Positions 26,326 through 36,352 of a stretch of DNA of 64,000 nucleotides are shown piece by piece. The number at the start of each line of letters is the position of its first letter. The first letter of the stretch is position 1. The notes below the pieces were generated by a model. It worked only from the letters and a program-made list of their open reading frames with translations. It had not been told where the DNA came from and made no database searches. The translations under genes were made by a program, and so were the position numbers. Origin of the DNA: JAICMB01 sp963838885 (lineage in GTDB: Bacteria; Acidobacteriota; Terriglobia; Bryobacterales; Bryobacteraceae); the NCBI GenBank assembly GCA_963838885.1, contig CAWITB010000006.1, positions 186,001 through 250,000 of the forward strand, given 5' to 3'.

Positions 26326-26475
26326 ATGCCGCGACAGTCGATCCTGCTGCCGGAACCCGACATCGCACTCGCGCAGAGGCTCGCCCGATCAAAGGGCCTG
26401 CCATATCAGACTTATATTAAGTCGTTATTGCACCAAGCGCTCGAACCCGAGCGCGTTATCGCCGAGCGGAAGTGA
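26326..26475 (+). CDS. Short CopG/BrnA-like antitoxin
   Basis: 49 residues, too short for most gene finders. RQSILLPEPDIALAQRLARSKGLPYQTYIKSLLHQALE is the ribbon-helix-helix C-terminal module of antitoxins paired with BrnT, with the usual GLPYQTYIK turn. The family normally has a further N-terminal arm, so it is either a truncated or a minimal version. It follows the dead toxin by about 150 bp and may persist only as a remnant. Confidence 0.5.
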   Translation: MPRQSILLPEPDIALAQRLARSKGLPYQTYIKSLLHQALEPERVIAERK

Positions 26476-26517
26476 ACTGCCCCGCGGCAGACGCCGCACA
26501 CCCGCCCGGCGCGCTTC

Positions 26518-29500
26518 TTAAAATGTCAGCCGCAGACCGAAACGGAACTGCCGTTCGGTGTTCACCGCCGTGCTATTCGAGAGCGTACTCGTGATCTGCA
26601 TGAATGTCCCGCTGCTCACGCTCGCCGAGGGATTACTGAATTTCGGAGTGTTCGTAAGGTTGTAGCATTCGGTGCGGAACTCGAGGCGCAGACGCTCCTT
26701 GATCGGAAATTCGCGGAATAAACTCAGGTCCGTATTGAAGATCCCGGGCCCGCGCAAAATATCGCGGCCGGTGTTGCCGAAGCGCACCGCCGTGATCGGC
26801 GCGAACGCCGTCGGATCGTAGAAGAATTGTCCCGGCCCCACCCCGTACGGCTTCAGAACATCGGTCTTCACCTGGTCGGCGGTCTGCTGGTTATCGGGAC
26901 CTGCGTTCAAGGAAGTTCCCGACGCCGTTACCGTAAAAGGCAATCCCGTATAAGCGGACAGGTTCCCATTCAACTTCCAATTTCCCAATATGTACGACCC
27001 CGGCCCATTGGCCATCCAAGCCTTGCCTTTCCCTACCGGCAGTTCATAAACCCACCCCGCCTGAAAAACCTGTGTGCGGTCGTAACCCGCCGTCGCGCGG
27101 TTCCATTGAAAATCGTCCATGCGCGCGGGCGTTGCCCAGCCGTCGTCGTCCACGTAATCGATCGTTTTTGACCATGTATAGGCCAATTTCACGAAAAGCC
27201 CGCTCGATAACTGCTTGTTCAAAGCCCCTTGCAGTCCGTGATAGTGCGAGCTCAGATAGCCGCCCCACATATCGAGCGCGGCCGTGCGGCCGTATTTCGC
27301 CAGCGGCAGATTCGCGTTGGTCGAGCCCGGCACGCCGGAGTTGATATCGAAGTCGGCAAGCTGGTGCGTCGTCTGGGTACCCACATACGCGACGCTACCC
27401 ACCATGTTGCCTGGCAGTTTGTGCTCGATCGTGAGGTTCCACGACTGGATGTATCCGCGCTTGATTTCTCCGCCCCACGGACTGCGTTCCGTCACATTGC
27501 CGGGCAACGATACCACGCCCGTGCTGAGGTCGGGCAAGTTGGGAGCTGGAATACCCGTCGATAGGTTCCCGCCCGGCAGGTAGCTGCTGGCGCCTACGTA
27601 ATCGTAATTGATGGTCAGCGGGTAGAAGCCGCGCAAGGGGCGAGAGAATGGAATCGGATCGTAGCTGATGCCATATCCCGCCCGGATCACGCCGTTGTCC
27701 CCCAAGCGGTACGCGAAACCGAGGCGCGGGGCGAAAAGTTTGTGGCTGACCGAGAAGCCGTCGTCGATGGGAACGTTACCTCGTCCTCCTAGATACAGCA
27801 GATTGGTCGAGGGATCGTACCGTTCCAGACCTTTACCGCAGCAGCGCGTCATCAGCGGATACAATTCATATCGCAGCCCGATATTCACGGTCAGATTGCG
27901 GCTCACTTGCCAACGATCGCGGGCGTACCAGCCGAACTGCCATTCCCTTCCGGTCATCAGAATGTTTTGATAACTTTTCTGGACGTCGTCCGGCGAACCG
28001 AGCAGAAAGGAGGCGTAGGAGTTGAACTGATTCGGCGAATAGCCGGGCGTCGCGGTCGTGCTTCCGCTGAATGTGAACGCTCCGCGCGGTCCGCCCCCCA
28101 GCTCCGGCTGCCAGTGGTTCAGGTGGTACCGGATCATGTCGAAGCCGAACCGGAACTCGTGGGCGCCATGCGTCCAGCTCAGGTTATCCGTGTGCGTATA
28201 GGTTTCGTCCGTCCGCCATACCGGCATCCAGGTGTTGATTTGTCCGATCTCGGCGTAAGTGTTGAAGCTGAAACTCGGAATCCCGCTTTGCCGGATATCT
28301 GGACCGTTCGTCCCCGGGATGCCCAGCACATCCGTGCCATAGTTCTTGCCATAATCGGTACCGAGCACGTATTGGCTCAGACGCGCGTAGCCGATGGTGC
28401 CGTCGAGCACCAGGTTGGGCGAGAGCACCCAGGTATGGCCGATCGTGCCGAGCTGCTGGAAGGTATGTCCCGTCCCGGCATCTCCGCCAATGCCGGCGCC
28501 TTCCGCCTGTCCGAGAGATGGTATTGCCGTAACATTGGCGTCCATGACGCTGTATTTCCCCCAGATCATGTGCTTGTCCGTGCGCTGGTAATTGATCTTG
28601 AGATCGTACTGGTTGCGGACGATGTTCGGCGTCCCGGAAATAAAATAATTGTTTGTCGCGCCGGGAAGGTTGGGCAGAGGAAGCAGGTTCTCAACCGCCA
28701 GCGCCTGCGGGCTGAGCAGACTGGCCGGAATGATATTGTTTGCAAACGGCGTGCGCCCCGAACCATCTGGATTACCCGTGAACGGATTGTAGAGGGTCGT
28801 CTTGTAGGCGCTGAAATTGCCGGCGCGCTGGTCGAGCGTCGGAACCGTCGTCAGCACTACCGCCCCGTTCCGATTATTGGTCCGCTCCCATCCCCCGAAA
28901 TAGAAAAGGCGATTCTTCACGATCGGTCCGCCCACGGTGCCCCCGTCGATATTGGTGGCGCCAAAAGGCTTGGAGGTGCCCGGCTGCTGAAAGAAATTTC
29001 GCGCTTTCAGATATTGGTCGTCGTAGAAACCGAACGCGGTGCCGTGAAGGGCGTTGGTGCCCGATTTCGTAATGACCGTGATCGCCGCGCCTCCCGCCAT
29101 ACCCTGTTCGGCGTCGAACGCGTCTGTGGACACGTTGACTGTTTCAATCGTGTCCGACGGCGCCACATATGCTACGTGGTGCGGCAGCCACACATTGATG
29201 TTCTGCGCTCCGTCCAAACGCGTATTGTTGTCCTGCGCGTTGGCGCCGTTAATGTGCGTCTGCAAAGCGCGGCCCGGCGTATCCGTAATCGAGTTCTGGA
29301 ACGAAGCCGGCGTTGCGCCCGGCACCAGATTGATCAGTTGCTGGTAATTGCGGAATGTCGTTAACGGCAAATTTTCAATGGCGACTTCGCCGATCTCGGA
29401 GTGAACGTCGGATTTGTCCGTCTGCAGTTGAACAGCCTGAGCTTGCACCGTCACCTGCTCGGAAACCTGGCCCACTTCGAGCTTCAGATCGGTGCGTGTG

Positions 29501-29811
29501 ACGTTATTTATGGTCACAACGACGTCGGTCTGGACCAGCGTATGGAACCCGGTCGCAGTTACTTTAACGGTGTAACTCCCGGGAACAACGTCGGGGATGT
29601 TGTAGCGGCCCGCCTCATCGGTGACGCCGCTATACGTTTGATTGGTCGCGGCGTTTGTAGCGGTCACCGTTGCATTTGGAACCACGGCGCCGGATTGATC
29701 CGTAAGGGTTCCAACCATCGATCCGTATAAGACCTGCGAGGAAGCGAGCGAGGCGCCCGCGAAAAAGGCCAAGACCAGGACGGCGAAGTAGACAGCTACT
29801 CGCGTTTTCAT
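26518..29811 (-). CDS. Oar-like TonB-dependent receptor
   Basis: 1097 residues. The start at 29811 has GGGGGA 8 bp upstream and a signal peptide (MKTRVAVYFAVLVLAFFAGASLASSQ). Residues ~30-115 are a CarboxypepD_reg beta-sandwich (GTLTDQSGAVVPNATVTATNAATNQ ... GSYTVKVTATGF). A plug domain follows (ENLPLTTFRNYQQLINLVPGAT ... GGAAITVITKSGTNALHGTAFGFY) and the rest is a large barrel (RYELYPLMTRCCGKG, KLAYTWSKTIDYVDD, LRLEFRTECYNLTNTPKFSNP) with the terminal FRFGLRLTF strand. It probably takes up oligosaccharides or peptides. It is intact, unlike the collapsed copy at 24.0 kb, and divergent from the heme-copper gene. Confidence 0.92.
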   Translation of the reverse strand: MKTRVAVYFAVLVLAFFAGASLASSQVLYGSMVGTLTDQSGAVVPNATVTATNAATNQTYSGVTDEAGRYNIPDVVPGSYTVKVTATGFHTLVQTDVVVTINNVTRTDLKLEVGQVSEQVTVQAQAVQLQTDKSDVHSEIGEVAIENLPLTTFRNYQQLINLVPGATPASFQNSITDTPGRALQTHINGANAQDNNTRLDGAQNINVWLPHHVAYVAPSDTIETVNVSTDAFDAEQGMAGGAAITVITKSGTNALHGTAFGFYDDQYLKARNFFQQPGTSKPFGATNIDGGTVGGPIVKNRLFYFGGWERTNNRNGAVVLTTVPTLDQRAGNFSAYKTTLYNPFTGNPDGSGRTPFANNIIPASLLSPQALAVENLLPLPNLPGATNNYFISGTPNIVRNQYDLKINYQRTDKHMIWGKYSVMDANVTAIPSLGQAEGAGIGGDAGTGHTFQQLGTIGHTWVLSPNLVLDGTIGYARLSQYVLGTDYGKNYGTDVLGIPGTNGPDIRQSGIPSFSFNTYAEIGQINTWMPVWRTDETYTHTDNLSWTHGAHEFRFGFDMIRYHLNHWQPELGGGPRGAFTFSGSTTATPGYSPNQFNSYASFLLGSPDDVQKSYQNILMTGREWQFGWYARDRWQVSRNLTVNIGLRYELYPLMTRCCGKGLERYDPSTNLLYLGGRGNVPIDDGFSVSHKLFAPRLGFAYRLGDNGVIRAGYGISYDPIPFSRPLRGFYPLTINYDYVGASSYLPGGNLSTGIPAPNLPDLSTGVVSLPGNVTERSPWGGEIKRGYIQSWNLTIEHKLPGNMVGSVAYVGTQTTHQLADFDINSGVPGSTNANLPLAKYGRTAALDMWGGYLSSHYHGLQGALNKQLSSGLFVKLAYTWSKTIDYVDDDGWATPARMDDFQWNRATAGYDRTQVFQAGWVYELPVGKGKAWMANGPGSYILGNWKLNGNLSAYTGLPFTVTASGTSLNAGPDNQQTADQVKTDVLKPYGVGPGQFFYDPTAFAPITAVRFGNTGRDILRGPGIFNTDLSLFREFPIKERLRLEFRTECYNLTNTPKFSNPSASVSSGTFMQITSTLSNSTAVNTERQFRFGLRLTF

Positions 29812-29951
29812 ATCCAAATCCCCCTTCAAGACCGAGAGCAGACTTTCGTTACTTATATCCGAAGATGGCGAACGGAGTCAAGGTTTTTCTTGCGTCCTTA
29901 TGCGTTTCGGCCGCGAGCCGCGCGCGGTACGATGGTGGGTTCACGCTGTTG

Positions 29952-31889
29952 ATGGAAATGCCGTATCGGAACCTCACGCTGGCCATTCGATTGCTCATCC
30001 CGGCCGCGATCTGGTCAATGGCGCAGGGCGCCCCCGTCGGAAGCGTAACGTTTTATCGCGATATCGCTCCAATCGTGTACCGCAATTGCGCGACGTGCCA
30101 TAGGCCTGGAGAGTCGGGGCCCTTTTCGCTGCTCACTTACGAAGATGTGAAAAAACGCGCGGCTCAGGTTGCGGCTGTCACCAAACGGCGCTTCATGCCC
30201 CCCTGGCTTCCCGAGCCGGGCCACGGCGATTTTGTCGAGGAGCGCAGGCTGACCGATACGCAAATCGACGCTATCCAGGAATGGGTCAAACAAGGCGCGC
30301 CGGCGGGACTGCCGTCAGAAGCGCCGCCTGCGCCGAAGTTTACTTCCGAATGGCAACTGGGGCGGCCGGATCTCGTGCTGCATGTTGCCCAGCCGTACCA
30401 ACTCGCGGCGCAAGGACCGGAGGTCTTCTGGAATTTTGTTATTCCCGTACCCATCACAACCACGCGGTGGGTGCGTGCGGTCGAGATACGCCCTGGTAGT
30501 CCGCGCGCCATTCATCACGCCAGCATAATACTCGATCGCTCCCATTCGGCCCGCAGACGCGAAAAAACTCCCGGCTCCGGCTTCCCCGGGATGGACCTCA
30601 TGATCGAGGAGACGACGTTCGATCCCGATGGCGCGTTCCTCGCCTGGAAGCCGGGCAACCCGCCGCGCGAGGAGCCGCAGGGCATGGCGTGGCGCGCCGA
30701 TCCCGGCATGGACTTGGTCTTTAACGTACACATGCGCCCGACGGGCAAGCCCGAAATCGTGAACCCGCGGATCGGGATTTATTTTACGAATAAGCCGCAA
30801 ACGAAGTTTCCGATGCTCGTGGAACTGGAGCGCGATGCATCGATCGATATTCCCGCGGGAGATCGCGACTACGTGGTCAAAGATGACTTCCGTTGCCCCT
30901 TGGATGTCGATATCCTCGCGGTTTATCCTCATGCGCACTATCTGGGCAAGCTGCTCGAAGGCTATGTGACGCTGCCCAATGGCGCACGAAAATGGCTCAT
31001 TCGGATTCCGGATTGGGACTTGAACTGGCAAGGCGTTTATCATTTCAAAGAGCCGCTCCGGGCGCCTGCGGGATCCGTGATCTCCATGCGCTTCCATTAC
31101 GATAATTCCGCTGAAAATATACGAAACCCGAACCGGCCGCCCAAGCGCGTGCATGGAGGCAGTCAAGCAAATGACGAGATGGGTAATCTTTGGCTCCAGG
31201 TCTTGCCGGTTGGAACGGGCGATCGGCGGGCAACCTTGGAGGAAGCGTTAGTGCGGCAGAGAATCGCAAGCGATCCTGCGGATTTCGGCGCCAACTTCAA
31301 TTTGGGCGACCTGCTGCTTACAAAAGGAGACGCGGCCGGCGCGGCGCCGTATTTTGACACGGCGGCAAGGGCGCAGCCGGGCAATACCATCGCCGCGGTG
31401 GAACTGGGAATCGCGCTCGCCTCCTGTTCGAGACTGCAAGAAGCGGCCGCGCAGTTCCGGCGCGCGCTCGACGTCGATCCGAAGTTTACCGAGGCGCGCT
31501 TCGACCTGGCGAGCGTGGAGGCGGAAAATGGCGACCTTGAGGCCGCCGCGAACGGCTTCAAACAGGTCCTAAGCGAGCGGCCGGACGACGCTCGGGCGCG
31601 GCAGCATCTCGGCGAGGCGCTCTTCATGATTGGCGATCGGCTCGCGAAGGCCGGCGATTACGAGAAGGCGGCCTCGCGCTATCGAGAGGCGCTGCCGTAT
31701 CGACCCTCCGACCCGGAGTTGCATATGAGCCTCGGCGTGGCGCTCGCGCGAATGGGGCGTCTCGAAGCCGCCCGCCCGGAGTTTGAAGCCGCCCTGCGCA
31801 TCAATCCCAATTTCGAGCCGGCGCGCCAGGCCTTAGCGGCCATCAAGTCGCGGGAGAGCGCGGTGAAGCGACCCGACCCGCTACACTGA
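29952..31889 (+). CDS. Heme c / copper monooxygenase-like / TPR protein
   Basis: 645 residues. After an export leader (NLTLAIRLLIPAAIWSMAQGA) there is a c-type heme site NCATCHRPGESGPF (CxxCH at ~46-50). The middle resembles copper type II ascorbate-dependent monooxygenases of the PHM/DBH kind: a His pair in RAIHHASIILD (~188-189), HxH in VYPHAHYLGK (~327-329) and a candidate Met ligand in ISMRFHYDN (~379). From ~430 on it is TPR (FGANFNLGDLLLTKGDAAGAAPYFDTAAR, LHMSLGVALARMGRLEAARPEFEAALRINP). The ATG at 29952 is preferred; 29958 is an alternative. Substrate unknown. Confidence 0.8.
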   Translation: MEMPYRNLTLAIRLLIPAAIWSMAQGAPVGSVTFYRDIAPIVYRNCATCHRPGESGPFSLLTYEDVKKRAAQVAAVTKRRFMPPWLPEPGHGDFVEERRLTDTQIDAIQEWVKQGAPAGLPSEAPPAPKFTSEWQLGRPDLVLHVAQPYQLAAQGPEVFWNFVIPVPITTTRWVRAVEIRPGSPRAIHHASIILDRSHSARRREKTPGSGFPGMDLMIEETTFDPDGAFLAWKPGNPPREEPQGMAWRADPGMDLVFNVHMRPTGKPEIVNPRIGIYFTNKPQTKFPMLVELERDASIDIPAGDRDYVVKDDFRCPLDVDILAVYPHAHYLGKLLEGYVTLPNGARKWLIRIPDWDLNWQGVYHFKEPLRAPAGSVISMRFHYDNSAENIRNPNRPPKRVHGGSQANDEMGNLWLQVLPVGTGDRRATLEEALVRQRIASDPADFGANFNLGDLLLTKGDAAGAAPYFDTAARAQPGNTIAAVELGIALASCSRLQEAAAQFRRALDVDPKFTEARFDLASVEAENGDLEAAANGFKQVLSERPDDARARQHLGEALFMIGDRLAKAGDYEKAASRYREALPYRPSDPELHMSLGVALARMGRLEAARPEFEAALRINPNFEPARQALAAIKSRESAVKRPDPLH

Positions 31890-31899
31890 AAACAGCAGC

Positions 31900-34800
31900 A
31901 TGAACGGCCGCCAACAGGCGCTTCTCGAAGCGTTCCAGAACCGTATCCTTGTGCTCGACGGAGCCATGGGTACCATGATTCAGCAGCACGATCTTACGGC
32001 TGCGGATTTCGGCGGCGCGGCGCTCGAAGGCTGCAACGATTACCTCGTGCTGACCCGCCCCGATGTCATCGCAGCAATTCATCGAGCCTATTTCGAAGCC
32101 GGCGCCGATATCGTCGAGACAGACACGTTCAACGCTCACGAAGTTTCGCTCGGCGAGTACGACATTGCATCGAAAACCGCGGACATCAACCGCACCGCGG
32201 CGGCGTTGGCGCGTCAAGCCGCCGAAGAATTCTCCACGCCCCAGCGTCCCCGCTTTGTCGCCGGCTCCATGGGACCGACCACGCGCTCCGTCACGGTCAC
32301 GCGCAATGTCACGTTCGAGCGGCTGAAGGCCGGTTATTACGAGCAGGCCAAGGCGCTGCTCGAAGGGGGCGCCGATTTTCTGCTGATCGAAACGGCGCAG
32401 GATACGCGCAACATCAAGGCCGCGCTGCTGGCCGTCGGCGAACTCGAGAAGGAGCTCGGCCATCCCATCCTGAAATCAGTCTCCGGCACCATTGAAGCCA
32501 TTGGGACCATGCTGGCCGGCCAGACCGCCGACGCGCTCTATGCCTCCGTCGAGCACGCCAACCTGCTCTCGGTGGGACTGAATTGCGCGACCGGTCCGGA
32601 GTTCATGACCGATCGTATCCGCACCCTGCATGAAATGGCCGCGACGCGGATCTCATGCTATCCCAACGCCGGTCTGCCCAACGACGAAGGCAAGTATCTG
32701 GAGACGCCGCAATCGCTCGCTTCGCAACTGGAACGCTTCGCGGACAATGGCTGGCTGAACCTCGTCGGCGGCTGTTGCGGGACCACGCCGGACCACATCC
32801 GCGCCATCGCCGCCATGGTGCGCGACAAGGCCCCGCGCCCGCTCAGAGCCTCGGCGCATCGCGCGCTCTATTCCGGTATCGAGCTGGTCGAGGCGGACGA
32901 AAGCAATCGCCCCCTAATCGTCGGTGAGCGCACCAACGTCATCGGATCGCGCCTCTTCAAGAACATGGTCGCCGCGGACAAGTGGGAGGAGGCCACGGAA
33001 ATCGCGCGCTGGCAGATCCGCAATGGCGCGCACATCGTGGATGTCTGCCTGCAATCGAGTGATCGCGATGAATTGAACGATATACCGCCGTTCTATGAAA
33101 AGCTGATCCGCAAAATCAAAGCGCCCGTCATGATCGATACCACCGATCCGAAAGGCATCGAGCTGGCGCTGACCTATTGCCAGGGCAAGTCAATTATCAA
33201 CTCCATCAACTTGGAAGACGGCGAAGAAAAATTCGAGCGCGTCTGCCCGCTTGCCAAGGCCTACGGCGCCGCTCTCGTGGTCGGGACCATCGATGAAGAC
33301 AAAGTCCAGGCGCAGGCCTTCACGCGCGAGCGAAAACTGGCCGTCGCGGAGCGCTCCGTCGCGCTGCTGACCGGCAAATACGGCATCGCGCCGGAGGACG
33401 TCATCATCGATCCGCTGGTCTTCCCCTGCGCCACCGGAGACGAAAACTACATCGGCGGCGCGGTCGAGACCATCGAGGCGATCCGGCTCATCAAGGCGCA
33501 AATCCCCTACGTTAAAACCATTCTGGGCATCTCGAACATCTCCTTCGGCCTGCCCGCCGCGGCCCGCGAAGTGGTCAACTCGGTGTTCCTCTATTACTGC
33601 ACCAAAGCGAGCCTCGATCTTGCCATCGTGAACGCCGAGAAGCTGGAGCGGTTCGCGTCCATTCCGGTGGACGAACGCCGCCTCGCCGAAAATCTCCTAT
33701 TCAACACCCCGCCGGCCGAAATTCCCGCCGATTATCCCGATCCCGATCTGCTCAAAACCGCGCCCGAAGATTGGCGCGAGCAATCGCGCGAGCAGAAGAT
33801 CGCCATCAATCAGTTTCATATCGCCGCCATCACGGCGCACTTCCGGCACGCCGTAAAGAAAGACAAGGCCAAGGCCGCCGCTCTGCCGCTCGATCAGCGT
33901 CTGGCGAACTACATCATCGAGGGATCGAAAGACGGTTTGATTGCCGATCTCGACCGCAAGCTGGCTGAGCCCGCCGCGCCCCTCGACATCATTAATGGTC
34001 CACTGATGGCCGGAATGACGGAAGTTGGAAGGCTCTTCAACAACAACGAGCTGATTGTGGCCGAAGTGCTGCAATCGGCCGAAGCGATGAAAGCCGCCGT
34101 CAACCATCTCGAGCAGTTCATGGAAAAATCCGAGACCGCCGCGCGCGGAAAAATCGTGCTCGCCACGGTTAAGGGCGATGTTCACGATATCGGCAAGAAC
34201 CTGGTCGAAATTATTCTTTCAAATAACGGCTACACGGTGGTGAACCTCGGGATCAAGGTCCCGCCGGACGCCCTCATCCAGGCCTACGAAGATCACAAAC
34301 CCGACGCCATCGGTCTATCGGGTTTGTTGGTCAAGAGCACGCAGCAGATGGTCATCACCGGCGGCGATCTGAAGGCGCATGGCGTTCGCATTCCACTGCT
34401 GGTGGGAGGCGCGGCGCTTTCCGAAAAATTCACCGCCACCAAAATCGCGCCGAACTACGGCTCGCCCACGTTCTATGCCAAGGACGCCATGACCGGCCTG
34501 CGCATCATGAACGAGATCATGGACCCCGCCACACGCGAGACGACGCTTGCGGCGCACGTGTACAAAGAGGCGCCGGCGGCCGCGGCTCCATCAATCGAAG
34601 CTCGCGAGGAGAAGCAACACACCCGCCGCAGTCCCAAGGTGCGGACGGACATTCCCATTCCTCCCGCCCCCTATCTCGACCGCAAAGTCCGCGAGGTGCC
34701 GAACCTCGCGGAAGTCTGGAGTTATATCAATCCGTACATGCTCTACGGCAAGAATCTTGGATTCAAGGGCAACTTCGAAAAACTGCTGCACGAACACGAC

Positions 34801-35475
34801 GACAAGGCTCTAGACCTCTTTCACAAGATGGAGGAAGTCAAACATTGGGCCGCCGGTTTTATGAAGCCACAGGCGGTCTGGCAGTTCTTCGAAACGGAGC
34901 GCGACGGCAACTCCATCCATCTCTTCGCGCCGGGGGCTTCTTCGCCGCTGCATACATTTCATTTCAATCGCCAGGCGAAATCGGACGGCCTCTGCCTCAG
35001 CGATTATGTCCTGGAAGGCGACGAGCGGGGACGCGACCACATCGCCCTCTTCGTCGTAACAGCGGGTGGCGGCATCCGCGAGCGCGCTGAAGAAACGAAA
35101 CAAGCCGGCGAATATTTCAAATCCATTGCGCTGCTCGCCCTATCCACCGAAACCGCGGAAGCCACCGCCGAATGGCTGCACCGCCGCATTCGCGAAGATT
35201 GGGGCTTCCCCGACTCGCCCGGCATGAGCATGCAGGAGCGCTTCACCTCCCGCTACCGTGGCAAGCGCTACAGCTTTGGCTACGGCGCCTGCGCCAACAT
35301 GGACGATCAGCAGGGCATCTGGGGCCTTATTCATCCCGAAGACATCGGCGTCCACTTGACGGAGGGCATGATGATGGAGCCGGAGGCCAGCGTCAGCGCG
35401 TTGGTGTTCCATCACCCCGACTGCGCCTACTTCACCGCCGCCGAAGTCGAGGAGTTGGCCCCCGTCGCGGGTTAA
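31900..35475 (+). CDS. metH: Cobalamin-dependent methionine synthase
   Basis: 1191 residues, full multidomain MetH. Homocysteine methyltransferase domain: ILVLDGAMGTMIQQHDL, GLNCATGPEFM and GGCCGTTPDHIRAIA, the zinc-binding cysteines. Pterin-binding domain: LIVGERTNVIGSRLFKNMV ... QIRNGAHIVDVCLQ. Cobalamin-binding domain: KGDVHDIGKNLVEIIL (DxHxxG, B12 lower-ligand loop) and GGAALSEKFTA. C-terminal activation (SAM-binding) domain from ~930: RYRGKRYSFGYGACANMDDQ. It transfers the methyl group of 5-methyl-THF to homocysteine. No B12 riboswitch was seen upstream; the gap to the previous stop is only 10 bp. Confidence 0.97.
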   Translation: MNGRQQALLEAFQNRILVLDGAMGTMIQQHDLTAADFGGAALEGCNDYLVLTRPDVIAAIHRAYFEAGADIVETDTFNAHEVSLGEYDIASKTADINRTAAALARQAAEEFSTPQRPRFVAGSMGPTTRSVTVTRNVTFERLKAGYYEQAKALLEGGADFLLIETAQDTRNIKAALLAVGELEKELGHPILKSVSGTIEAIGTMLAGQTADALYASVEHANLLSVGLNCATGPEFMTDRIRTLHEMAATRISCYPNAGLPNDEGKYLETPQSLASQLERFADNGWLNLVGGCCGTTPDHIRAIAAMVRDKAPRPLRASAHRALYSGIELVEADESNRPLIVGERTNVIGSRLFKNMVAADKWEEATEIARWQIRNGAHIVDVCLQSSDRDELNDIPPFYEKLIRKIKAPVMIDTTDPKGIELALTYCQGKSIINSINLEDGEEKFERVCPLAKAYGAALVVGTIDEDKVQAQAFTRERKLAVAERSVALLTGKYGIAPEDVIIDPLVFPCATGDENYIGGAVETIEAIRLIKAQIPYVKTILGISNISFGLPAAAREVVNSVFLYYCTKASLDLAIVNAEKLERFASIPVDERRLAENLLFNTPPAEIPADYPDPDLLKTAPEDWREQSREQKIAINQFHIAAITAHFRHAVKKDKAKAAALPLDQRLANYIIEGSKDGLIADLDRKLAEPAAPLDIINGPLMAGMTEVGRLFNNNELIVAEVLQSAEAMKAAVNHLEQFMEKSETAARGKIVLATVKGDVHDIGKNLVEIILSNNGYTVVNLGIKVPPDALIQAYEDHKPDAIGLSGLLVKSTQQMVITGGDLKAHGVRIPLLVGGAALSEKFTATKIAPNYGSPTFYAKDAMTGLRIMNEIMDPATRETTLAAHVYKEAPAAAAPSIEAREEKQHTRRSPKVRTDIPIPPAPYLDRKVREVPNLAEVWSYINPYMLYGKNLGFKGNFEKLLHEHDDKALDLFHKMEEVKHWAAGFMKPQAVWQFFETERDGNSIHLFAPGASSPLHTFHFNRQAKSDGLCLSDYVLEGDERGRDHIALFVVTAGGGIRERAEETKQAGEYFKSIALLALSTETAEATAEWLHRRIREDWGFPDSPGMSMQERFTSRYRGKRYSFGYGACANMDDQQGIWGLIHPEDIGVHLTEGMMMEPEASVSALVFHHPDCAYFTAAEVEELAPVAG

Positions 35476-35481
35476 AGGCCC

Positions 35482-36276
35482 CTATTTGAGCTTTATTTGC
35501 GACAAGTCGATCGAGGTCTTGGGGTATGCGAGTTTCAAGCCTTCGAGAGCGTCGATAATGATTCGCGAAATCGCGAAATTACGGAACCATTTGTGGTTTG
35601 CCGGAATCACGTACCATGGCGCGTCTTTGGTACTGCACTCGCTCAACGCGTCTTCATAGGCCTCCATATACTCGTCCCAGTGCTCCCGCTCGTTGAAGTC
35701 GGGCATAGAGAGCTTCCAGTTTTTGGCCGGGTCGGAAATGCGGCTCTCAAATCGTTTAAGCTGCTCATCTTTGCCGATGTGCAGAAAAAATTTGAGGATC
35801 TTCACGCCATTCTCCGTCAGCATCTCCTCGAAATGATTGATTTGCCCGTACCGTTTCGACCAGGCCGGCTTGGGAACCATCTTATGGACGCGCACGATCA
35901 GCACATCCTCATACTGCGAGCGGTTGAAGATGCCGATCTCGCCGCGCCGCGGCGTCGCTTTGTGGATGCGCCATAGAAAATCGTGGTCGAGCTCCTCCGA
36001 TGTCGGGGCCTTGAACGATGTCACTTCGCAGCCCTGCGGATTCACGCCGGACATCACGTGCCGGATCGTTCCGTCCTTGCCTCCGGCGTCGAGCGCCTGC
36101 AAAATAATGAGCAGGGCATAGCGCCTATCGGCGTAGAGGACCTGCTGCAGCTTGCGCAATTTGTCGCTGTTGTGCTTCACCGCGGCCGGGTCCTTGCGCG
36201 TCCCCAACGTCTCGCCCGGGTCCCGGTCGGCGAGTCGCACCCGCTCACCCGGCTTCACAATAAAGCGCTTGGTCAT
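35482..36276 (-). CDS. Polyphosphate kinase 2 family protein
   Basis: 264 residues, a single PPK2 domain. LLIILQALDAGGKDGTIRHVMSGVNPQG (~56-83) is the Walker A-like loop, IGIFNRSQYEDVLIVRVH (~112) the Walker B-like motif and WSKRYGQINHFEEML / KFFLHIGKDEQLKRFESRISDP (~142-185) the lid and thymidylate-kinase-like region. It transfers phosphate between polyphosphate and nucleotides (AMP, ADP or GDP, depending on subgroup). Start: a GTG at 36282 and an ATG at 36276; the ATG has GGTGG five bases before it. It converges on metH. Confidence 0.92.
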   Translation of the reverse strand: MTKRFIVKPGERVRLADRDPGETLGTRKDPAAVKHNSDKLRKLQQVLYADRRYALLIILQALDAGGKDGTIRHVMSGVNPQGCEVTSFKAPTSEELDHDFLWRIHKATPRRGEIGIFNRSQYEDVLIVRVHKMVPKPAWSKRYGQINHFEEMLTENGVKILKFFLHIGKDEQLKRFESRISDPAKNWKLSMPDFNEREHWDEYMEAYEDALSECSTKDAPWYVIPANHKWFRNFAISRIIIDALEGLKLAYPKTSIDLSQIKLK

Positions 36277-36352
36277 ATCCACCGCTACACTGTACCAGCG
36301 TGGCTCGCGCTTGATTTTTACTTTACGGCGCGATGCTGTTACTCTGCATCAA

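Noticed and set aside
26168..26404. 78-codon minus-strand frame with DERIDTSDIPEMKD as a real antitoxin gene
   Set aside because: Only a short stretch looks like an antitoxin arm and its start overlaps the plus-strand antitoxin; kept as a remark, not a gene.
27907..29364. 485-codon plus-strand frame opposite the TonB receptor
   Set aside because: Antisense to a complete, recognisable receptor; no ribosome-binding site or known motif.
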